A DNA stretch of 64,000 bases from G963664935 sp963664935 (GTDB taxonomy: Bacteria; Pseudomonadota; Gammaproteobacteria; Methylococcales; G963664935): positions 496,001-560,000 of the forward strand of contig CAXXSE010000002.1 in the NCBI GenBank assembly GCA_963664935.2. Direction: 5' to 3'. The position numbers and the translations under genes are program-made. The notes beneath the pieces are model-generated. The model was given only the letters and a program-made list of their open reading frames with translations, was not told the origin of the DNA and searched no databases. Positions 57,485 to 64,000 of this stretch are shown here, piece after piece. How positions within the stretch are numbered: position 1 is the first letter of the stretch; each line of letters opens with the position of its first letter.

Positions 57485-59474
57485 ATGAATGCTAGGAGCC
57501 TGTATATTCGAAGAACCAAAACCAAATCCCTGGCTAATGGCGAGGCCTATTTCACCTATCGGATCGTTGAATCCGTTCGTGTCGGAAAGAAAGTCAAGCA
57601 ACGCACGCTACTCAATCTAGGGAAAGACTTCGCCATTGAACCAGAACATTGGCCCTTGCTGACAGCCCGAATTGAACAATTGCTACAAGGCTCAGATCAT
57701 CAAGAAGAGTTGTTTGTACTCGCGGACGATTTAAGTCAGCTTCTGGAAGAATCGGCCCAGCGTTATAGCGCTCTGATTGTCGTTAAACTGGCGCAACCGG
57801 TGGATACTGCAAGTCAAGAACCCGATTATCATAGCGTCGATATCAATCATGTCGAAGCCCTTCAAGCCCGAAGTATCGGTGTTGAAACGCTGGCATGGCA
57901 TGCGGTCCTGCAACTCCAACTAGATCAGCAGCTCGCCGCATTGGGTTTTAACAAGGTCGAACTCGCTACGGCAGTGGGTAGCATCATCGGTCGCATGGCT
58001 TCACCGGGGAGTGAATTGCAGACCCATGACGGGCTGCAATCACGCTCAGCGTTGGGGGAACTGTTTGACCATGACTATGGTAATACCAGCTTCACGCGCT
58101 TATATACCATCAGCGATAAGCTACTCAAATACCAACCGGAGCTGGAAGCGTTCCTGGCCACTCAGGAGCAAACCTTATTCGATTTGAACCGCAGCATCGT
58201 GCTGTACGATTTGACCAATACCTACTTTGAAGGTCAGTGCACCCAAAACCCCAAAGCCCAGTTCGGCCGCTCTAAAGAAAAGCGCAATGATTGTCCGCTG
58301 GTCACGCTGGGACTGGTTCTGGATGGCGAGGGATTTCCTTCGCGCAGTCAGGTTTTCCCGAGTAACGCCAGTGAGCCCGGTACATTGGAACAGATGCTGG
58401 AGGGATTACAGGAAAAAAATCCATGTCCTCAGATCACAAAACCTGTGATCATCATGGATGCTGGCATTGCCAGTCGCGACAACATCGCCTGGTTAATCGA
58501 GCACGAATATCTTTACTTGGTGGTCAGTCGAGAACAGTCGGTGCAAAACCCCAGAGACCAGGAACAGGCGGTGATGGTTCGAGAAACCGAACACAGCAAC
58601 GTTTGCGTTTATCACGAAACGGATGCACAAACAAACGAAATCCGACGCTATTGCCACTCCGAACAAAAAGCCAAAAAAGAACAAAGTATTCGGAACCGCT
58701 TTCATGTTCGGATGGAAGAGGCACTCAACAAGCTCCATGCGGGCTTAAACAAAAAAGGCACGGTTAAGAAATACACCAAAATACTTGAACGTATCGGTCG
58801 ACTGCGCGAAAAAAAACCGTCGTGTTTCGCAAGACTACCACATTGAAGTGATTGCTGATGGCCCGAACAATAACGCCCTCCGGATTGAATGGCAACGTGA
58901 ACCTCAAAGCCAACAAAAAGATCAGCACTGTGGCGTTTATTGCCTAAGAACCAATACCACCGACTGGTCAGAAGAACAGTTGTGGACGACCTATATCATG
59001 CTAACCGAGATCGAAGCCACCTTTAGAAGTTTGAAAACCGAACTCGGCTTACGTCCGGTCTTTCATCAGAAACAAGACCGTGTCACCGGCCACTTGTTTA
59101 TGACGTTGCTGGCTTATCATCGGGTACATACTCTGCGCTATCAACTGAAACAACAAGGTATTCATTTAAGCTGGGACAGCATTCGCAACATCCTGTCGAC
59201 CCAGCAACGTATCACCATTACATTGCCGACCGACGATAACAAAATGATTCACCTGCGGACAACCACTAAAGCCGAAGCACGACAGAAACAAATTTACGAT
59301 GCTTTAAATATTAAACCTGACCTAATAGGTCTTTTTTTGAATACGCAGATACCCGCCAGCCCGTGGTTTTTGAGCCGCAATAAAGCCAGTGGCAAGTTCC
59401 GCAACCGCACCGATGAAATCCTGTTTATCGATGCGCGCAATATGGGTCATTTGATCAATCGCAGAACACGGTAG
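57485..59474 (+). pseudogene. IS1634-family transposase, frameshifted
   Basis: The first part starts MNARSLYIRRTKTKSLANGE and contains the DDE core (VLYDLTNTYFEGQCTQNPKA, QITKPVIIMDAGIASRDN). At about 58808, in an A-run (GAAAAAAAACC), the frame shifts and DYHIEVIADGPNNNALRIEW to EIEATFRSLKTELGLRPVF continues in another frame to TAG at 59474. One extra or missing A would make one intact protein. Either pseudogene, programmed slippage or a base-calling error. Confidence 0.9.
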
Positions 59475-59528
59475 TTTTCTTCGGAAGACATACAAAAAAT
59501 TGCCGAGACCTATCACCTATGGAGATCC

Positions 59529-59621
59529 GTAGGGGTGCCCCTTGTGGGTACCCAAAATACGATCCAACCACCAACAATGGTGCAACGACCAACAGGGCAA
59601 CCACAAGGGATTTGCCCCTAC
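59529..59621. repeat. REP/BIME palindrome upstream of RAYT
   Basis: Starts GTAGGGGTGCCCCTTGTGGG and ends AGGGATTTGCCCCTAC; inverted ends with GGGC/GCCC inner stems. Same as the copy inside the RAYT gene at 59893-59984. Confidence 0.85.
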
Positions 59622-59631
59622 AAACCCAATG

Positions 59632-60195
59632 AAATACAACCCCGATATCCATACCCGCCGCTCCATCCGATTAAAAGGATACGATTATTCTCAGGCCGGT
59701 TTGTATTTCATCACCATTTGCACCCAAAACCGGTTGTGTTTGTTCGGAGGAATTCATAACGGGGAAATGCGATTAAACGATGCAGGAACGATGATTGAGC
59801 GCCAATGGCATGAATCGATATGTCGATTTAATAATATTAAAACACATGAATATATTGTCATGCCCAATCATTTTCACGACATCATCGAATTCGTAGGGGC
59901 GCCCCTTGTGGGTGCCCATTGTACGATTCAACCGTCAACAATGGCGGAACGGCAAACAGGGCAACCACAAGGGATTGCCCCTACGGTCGGGGATGTGGTG
60001 GGGTCATTTAAATCATTGTCCACCAACGAATATATCCGGGGCGTGAAGGACAATATTTGGCCTCGTTTTGATAAAAGATTATGGCAACGCAATTATTACG
60101 AACATATCATCCGTGACGAAAAATCCTATCTTCAAATATCGGAATATATTCAAACCAATCCAATAACATGGCCGGATGATAAATATTATGCCTAA
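59632..60195 (+). CDS. REP-associated tyrosine transposase (RAYT), with internal REP
   Basis: 187 residues from ATG at 59632 (MKYNPDIHTRRSIRLKGYDY). Y1_Tnp family: HUH motif MPNHFHDIIE, catalytic Tyr in RNYYEHIIRDEKSY. The stretch VGAPLVGAHCTIQPSTMAER to QPQGIAPT is encoded by a REP palindrome inserted in frame, and a twin lies 100 bp upstream. The transposase recognises and may mobilise such REPs. It ends in TAA overlapping the start of the hsdR remnant. Confidence 0.88.
   Translation, partial: KYNPDIHTRRSIRLKGYDYSQAGLYFITICTQNRLCLFGGIHNGEMRLNDAGTMIERQWHESICRFNNIKTHEYIVMPNHFHDIIEFVGAPLVGAHCTIQPSTMAERQTGQPQGIAPTVGDVVGSFKSLSTNEYIRGVKDNIWPRFDKRLWQRNYYEHIIRDEKSYLQISEYIQTNPITWPDDKYYA
59893..59984. 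repeat. REP/BIME palindrome inside the RAYT gene
   Basis: GTAGGGGCGCCCCTTGTGGG ... GGGATTGCCCCTAC, 92 bp (not a multiple-of-three constraint visible at its ends, but the frame is kept). Translated as VGAPLVGAH...GQPQGIAPT, and so must be tolerated by the protein fold. Confidence 0.85.
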
Positions 60196-60964
60196 AATCA
60201 CCGAATCCGCCATTGAAAAACACGCCATCGAACTCCTCGAAAAGCAGGGCTATCAATATATCTACGCCCCATCCATCGCCCCGGACAGCGACACCCCAGA
60301 AAGACAAAGTTATGAAGATGTGTGGCTCTTAGAACGACTACAAACCGCCGTCGATCGGATCAATACATCTATTCCAGCGGATATTCGCGAAGACGCGATT
60401 AAGCAGATTCTAAGGCTTAATTCTCCTGAGCTTATTGCCAACAACGAAACCTTTCACAGGATGCTGACGGAAGGAATAACAGTCAGTATTCAGAAGGACG
60501 AACACAGCCGGGGCGATCTGGTCTGGCTGATTGATTTTCAGCATCCGGAGAATAACGATTTTCTAGTTGCGAACCAATTCACCGTGATCAAAAACAATGT
60601 TAATAAACGCCCGGATGTAATCCTTTTTGTCAATGGTTTGCCTTTGGTAGTCATTGAGCTGAAAAACCCGGTGGATGAGAATGCAACCGTCAGGTCTGCA
60701 TTCAAACAGTTCCAAACTTACAAACAGGCAATCCCAAGCTTGTTTACCTATAACGGTTTTATGATTAATTCCGATGGACTAGAAGCCAAAGCAGGCACTA
60801 TCTCCGCCGGACTTAGCCGTTATATGTCCTGGAAAACAGCCGATGGCAATGTACCCTAAATAGCCATAATCACAAACTATCCACCCGATATGCAGAAACT
60901 GGCGACTGAAACTGTTTTAAAACAGGCTGAATTGATCGCGGAAGAGCTTACGCGCGCGGAATAA
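60188..60964 (+). pseudogene. hsdR: Type I restriction HsdR, internally deleted remnant
   Basis: The N-terminal 220 residues match HsdR: MPKITESAIEKHAIELLEKQ, DLVWLIDFQHPENNDFLVAN, RPDVILFVNGLPLVVIELKN (the nuclease ExK) and SRYMSWKTADG. Then TAA (60857-60859), after which in the same frame NYPPDMQKLATETVLKQAEL and IAEELT match the extreme C-terminus of HsdR. About 700 residues, including the helicase, are missing: a large internal deletion. No hsdM or hsdS is nearby. Confidence 0.85.
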
Positions 60965-61166
60965 CCAATTTGCCATAGTCTGTTCAGTAGAAACGATCCC
61001 AGGGGAATTCAATAAGAAATGCTATCAAACACATACACACCGACAAAAAAAGGCGTTGCTCTGCTTTTTGCCGCCGATGATGCGACGTGAGAAAGCTGAG
61101 CGGAAATCGACTGATCTAACTTGGACCGACCAGGCTAGCGACTTCCTATTCTCCCGCGGATTCCTG
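60965..61166. other. Non-coding junction
   Basis: About 200 bp between the hsdR remnant and the mtnA end; nothing recognisable. Confidence 0.35.
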
Positions 61167-62204
61167 CTACTTCACCGTGCTCATTCGATAAAGGTTCGGA
61201 TTAAACACGACCCCTTTTTCGGTCACGATGGCATCGATCAACTCCCCAGGCGTTACATCAAAAACCGGATTCCACGCATCGATAACGCTGTCCCGGCCAA
61301 AATAGCAATCCATGAGTAGTTCCCGGGAATCACGTTGTTCGATAACAATTTTATCGCCTGTTTTTGTATCCCAATCGATCGTCGAAGTTGGCGCTACCAC
61401 CATAAATTTGACGCTATGATGCCGCGCCAAAACCGCAAGCGAATAGGTCCCGATTTTATTCGCGACATCGCCATTGGCGGCAATTCTATCGGCGCCTACG
61501 ATAACCCATCCAATTTTCTTGGCGTGCATTAAACTTGCCGCGGCGGAATCCGCTATTAGCGTCGCTGGAATTCCATCCTGCTGCAATTCCCAAACGGTCA
61601 ATCTCGCGCCTTGCAACCATGGCCGGGTTTCACTGGCGTAAATCATATTCAACCCTCGTTTAAAGGCGCTACGGACCACGCCTAAAGCAGTACCGTAGCC
61701 ACCCGTTGCCAATGACCCGGTATTACAATGGGTCAGGATCCCATGGGTCTCGGATAATAAATCCGCGCCCGTCTCTCCCATTTTTCGGTTTGCGGCAATA
61801 TCGTTTTCATGAAGACGAAGAGCGAATTTCAGAAGCGGAGGGACCGGATCGGTTTCGATTGTTCCTATCAATTCACGCATCGCGTGAATAGCCCAAAACA
61901 AATTAACCGCTGTAGGTCTTGCGGCCGTCAACAACTTAAGGTCTTTATCAATTTTATTTTTCCAGTTTTTGGGATCTGAAGCGTATTGCCCACGCGCCGC
62001 CAAAACAACACCATACGCGGCGGTTATTCCGATCGCCGGAGCACCACGGACTTTCATACTTTGAATTGCTTCAGCCACTTGTTTGGCGGTGGTTACGGTC
62101 TCGTAACTGATCTGGTCGGGCAATTTTCGTTGATCCAAAATCCTTAGACCTTCCTGGACCCACTGGATTGCGCGAATCTGATCGGTTTCTTCAACAAAGT
62201 TCAT
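61167..62204 (-). CDS. mtnA: S-methyl-5-thioribose-1-phosphate isomerase
   Basis: 345 residues from ATG at 62204 (MNFVEETDQIRAIQWVQEGL), which fits the family better than an ATG 63 bp upstream. Methionine salvage. RGAPAIGITAAYGVVLAAR, THCNTGSLATGGYGTALGVV (catalytic Cys in CNTG) and VGADRIAANGDVANKIGTYS (Asp) are the signature motifs. It ends in TAG. No other mtn gene is in view. It is divergent from ino1. Confidence 0.96.
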   Translation of the reverse strand: MNFVEETDQIRAIQWVQEGLRILDQRKLPDQISYETVTTAKQVAEAIQSMKVRGAPAIGITAAYGVVLAARGQYASDPKNWKNKIDKDLKLLTAARPTAVNLFWAIHAMRELIGTIETDPVPPLLKFALRLHENDIAANRKMGETGADLLSETHGILTHCNTGSLATGGYGTALGVVRSAFKRGLNMIYASETRPWLQGARLTVWELQQDGIPATLIADSAAASLMHAKKIGWVIVGADRIAANGDVANKIGTYSLAVLARHHSVKFMVVAPTSTIDWDTKTGDKIVIEQRDSRELLMDCYFGRDSVIDAWNPVFDVTPGELIDAIVTEKGVVFNPNLYRMSTVK

Positions 62205-62446
62205 TTTCTTCTTACGTCGATTGAATACTCTATACAAAAGTCTTTCATCTATGTTATTTTTAGTCAAAAATCACGGGTTGTGGACATCCATCGTCTGACC
62301 CAACGAAAAGAATCAAGTCGAGGCGATGTTATAATACCGGAAGTTTAAAAAATACGGCCTATGTCATTTTGTTGAAATTGTAAAACACACCTCGACTAAT
62401 CGGGTGAGGTATAACATTTTCATATAAAAACCTGCACAAACTGAAA
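62205..62446. promoter_or_regulatory. Divergent promoter region mtnA / ino1
   Basis: 240 bp between divergent starts, AT-rich; promoters inferred only from geometry. Confidence 0.4.
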
Positions 62447-63568
62447 ATGAGAAAAATAAGAATAGCGATCGCTGGAATCGGAAATTGCGCCAGCTCTTTG
62501 ATCCAGGGGATTCACTATTACCGGGATAAGCAGCGCGAAGATGCGATCGGTCTGATGAACTGGGAAATCGGCGGCTACAAACCATCGGACACGGATGTGG
62601 TTGCGGCCTTTGATATTGATCGACGCAAAGTAGGTCGCGACGTATCGGAAGCAATTTTCGCTAAACCGAACTGCACGAAAGTTTTTTTTGAGGATATCCC
62701 GCCTTTGGGAATTACCGTCAACATGGGAAATGTGCTGGATGGGTTTTCCGAGCATATGGCCGATTATAATCCAAACCATACTTTTGCTCTCGCTGACGCC
62801 CAACAACCTTCAAAAAACCATGTCGTAAATCTACTCAAAAAAACCGATACCGATGTATTTTTAAATTACCTGCCGGTGGGTTCGGAGGAAGCCACCCAGT
62901 TCTACGCCGAGTGCTGTTTAGAGGCAGGCGTCGCTTTTATCAACAATATTCCGGTTTTCATTGCCAGCAACCCCGACTGGGCGCAACGCTTCGCGGCTAA
63001 AAATATTCCCATTATCGGAGACGATATTAAAGCTCAGTTAGGGGCAACCATTACCCATCGCATGCTCACCGATTTATTTAATAATCGCGGTGTAAAGCTG
63101 GACCGTACTTACCAACTTAACACCGGAGGCAATACCGACTTTTTAAACATGCTGAATCGCCACCGCTTGGCATCGAAAAAGATTTCTAAAACCGAAGCGG
63201 TCCAATCGGTGACGGGAGAACGTTTGGACGATGACAACATCCACATCGGCCCCAGCGATTACGTTCCCTGGCAAAAAGACAATAAACTTTGTTTCATCCG
63301 GATGGAAGGCAAAATTTTCGGCGATGTCCCCATGAACATCGAACTTCGGCTATCGGTGGAGGACTCTCCTAATTCCGCGGGTGTCGCCATAGATGCCATC
63401 CGTTGCGCGAAATTAGCCCTGGAAAGGGGTATAGGCGGAATACTTGAGGCGCCATCAGCATACTTTTGCAAACATCCGCCACAACAATACACCGATGCGG
63501 AAGCTCTGCGGATGTTACAGGAATTCATCGGGGAAAAACCGAATATACCGTATATAAAAGCCCTATAG
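62447..63568 (+). CDS. ino1: Inositol-3-phosphate synthase
   Basis: 373 residues; NAD-dependent conversion of glucose-6-phosphate to inositol-3-phosphate. The Rossmann start is RIAIAGIGNCASSLIQGIHY, then NTGGNTDFLNMLNRHRLASK and IGPSDYVPWQKDNK, as in short actinobacterial-type enzymes. Rare in Gammaproteobacteria, but found in some methanotrophs; it could feed inositol phospholipids or other inositol compounds. The next gene, a polysaccharide deacetylase, follows by about 55 bp. Ends in TAG. Confidence 0.95.
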   Translation: MRKIRIAIAGIGNCASSLIQGIHYYRDKQREDAIGLMNWEIGGYKPSDTDVVAAFDIDRRKVGRDVSEAIFAKPNCTKVFFEDIPPLGITVNMGNVLDGFSEHMADYNPNHTFALADAQQPSKNHVVNLLKKTDTDVFLNYLPVGSEEATQFYAECCLEAGVAFINNIPVFIASNPDWAQRFAAKNIPIIGDDIKAQLGATITHRMLTDLFNNRGVKLDRTYQLNTGGNTDFLNMLNRHRLASKKISKTEAVQSVTGERLDDDNIHIGPSDYVPWQKDNKLCFIRMEGKIFGDVPMNIELRLSVEDSPNSAGVAIDAIRCAKLALERGIGGILEAPSAYFCKHPPQQYTDAEALRMLQEFIGEKPNIPYIKAL

Positions 63569-63622
63569 GCTATAGACCAATTCTCAGGTCAATTATTCAT
63601 TAGTGCTCTCTAATAATAAGGC

Positions 63623-64000
63623 ATGACAAAAATCCCGATTTTTTATTACCATTCAATCGGTAATAAGGGCCCGGAAACTCTGGCTGCCAACATCTTCAGA
63701 ACACACCTCGAACTTCTAACGCATCTGGAATTCACCCCAATCACCTTTTCCCAATTGATCAATGGCCAGTACGACACTAAGCGTAGAAATGCCGTATTGA
63801 CCTTTGATGACGGTCTAATCGATAACTACGACAAAGCGTTCCCTATTTTGAAGGAATTTGGTTTTAAGGCCACGTTTTTCATCATCGCCGGATTCGACAA
63901 GGTAACTCGCTGGGTAAATCCGAAAAACTACAATTGGAGCGACTTTAAGCGGGATGGATACACGATTCCGTTCCCAAGCATGCAGAATCACCATCGAGAG
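63623..64000 (+). CDS. Polysaccharide deacetylase (NodB-like), partial
   Basis: Runs off the window end: 126 residues from ATG at 63623. It starts MTKIPIFYYHSIGNKG, with RNAVLTFDDGLIDNYDKAFP carrying the metal-binding DD of the carbohydrate esterase 4 family, then GFKATFFIIAGFDK. Acts on N-acetylated sugars of exopolysaccharide or lipid-linked glycans. Follows ino1 closely, so they may act together on an inositol-containing glycan (inference). Confidence 0.88.
   Translation, partial: MTKIPIFYYHSIGNKGPETLAANIFRTHLELLTHLEFTPITFSQLINGQYDTKRRNAVLTFDDGLIDNYDKAFPILKEFGFKATFFIIAGFDKVTRWVNPKNYNWSDFKRDGYTIPFPSMQNHHRE

Noticed and set aside
1..64000. tRNA gene (including a UAA-reading suppressor), rRNA or CRISPR array
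   Set aside because: No cloverleaf with TTCRA arm and CCA end, no rRNA-like stretch and no regular spaced repeats were seen by eye; a covariance search would be decisive.

Overview
The window looks like chromosome from a gammaproteobacterial methylotroph or methanotroph (inference, closest in feel to Methylococcales). The evidence is a tetrahydromethanopterin-type methylene dehydrogenase (mtdB, with a second, frameshifted copy) beside a proA-nadD-rsfS cluster, a glnA-ntrB-ntrC nitrogen block next to msbA, mlaF/mlaE, an A-type Fe-S carrier, mtnA and a short inositol-3-phosphate synthase. Base composition is moderate. Mobile DNA is dense, which suggests a genome with an active or recent IS expansion.

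Layout. 1-3.9 kb: outer-membrane TpsB transporter split by a small hairpin-ended insert, then a TPR-CHAT protease-like gene. 3.9-12.9 kb: cysS; then a signalling block in which a hybrid sensor kinase with Hpt and a receiver-PP2C phosphatase are divergent from an RsbW-like kinase, a STAS protein and mlaF-mlaE, with mlaD cut off at its start. 12.9-18 kb: two copies of a ~360 bp structured repeat, a HigBA module, and nested fragments of RAYT, IS21 and IS91 elements plus a phage-type adenine methyltransferase. 18.1-21.1 kb: a unit flanked by 30 bp direct repeats carrying a serine recombinase and a TIR-HEAT protein. 21.2-26.1 kb: a group II intron remnant carrying an intact IS4-type element with a 10 bp target duplication, then a second DDE element. 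26.2-30.6 kb: dynamin-like GTPase, small unknown genes, an SDR. 30.8-35.2 kb: tandem mtdB genes, rsfS, nadD, proA. 35.7-40.3 kb: Na+/H+ antiporter with cNMP domain, DCC protein, YbiB-like protein, IscA-like protein. 41.5-51.8 kb: glgP, msbA, ntrC, ntrB, glnA, desaturase, ndk (core chromosome). 52-61 kb: group II intron with RT, IS elements, an integron-like cassette with attC, RAYT with REP palindromes, hsdR remnant. 61.2-64 kb: mtnA, ino1, a polysaccharide deacetylase.

The most unusual signal is genetic-code related. Four otherwise intact chromosomal genes (CHAT, hybrid kinase, antiporter, TIR-HEAT) contain seven in-frame TAA codons, with no in-frame TAG or TGA and no frameshift. The positions all accept glutamine or another polar residue; three lie in the same TIR-HEAT gene. 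Many genes elsewhere end in TAG or TGA, and most core genes that end in TAA have a TAG or TGA within a few codons downstream, including nadD, whose readthrough would end in an ATGA overlap with rsfS. Either UAA is partly or wholly read as sense here, or this is an odd run of CAA-to-TAA mutations. HigA, the IscA-like gene and the dynamin-like gene argue against full reassignment.
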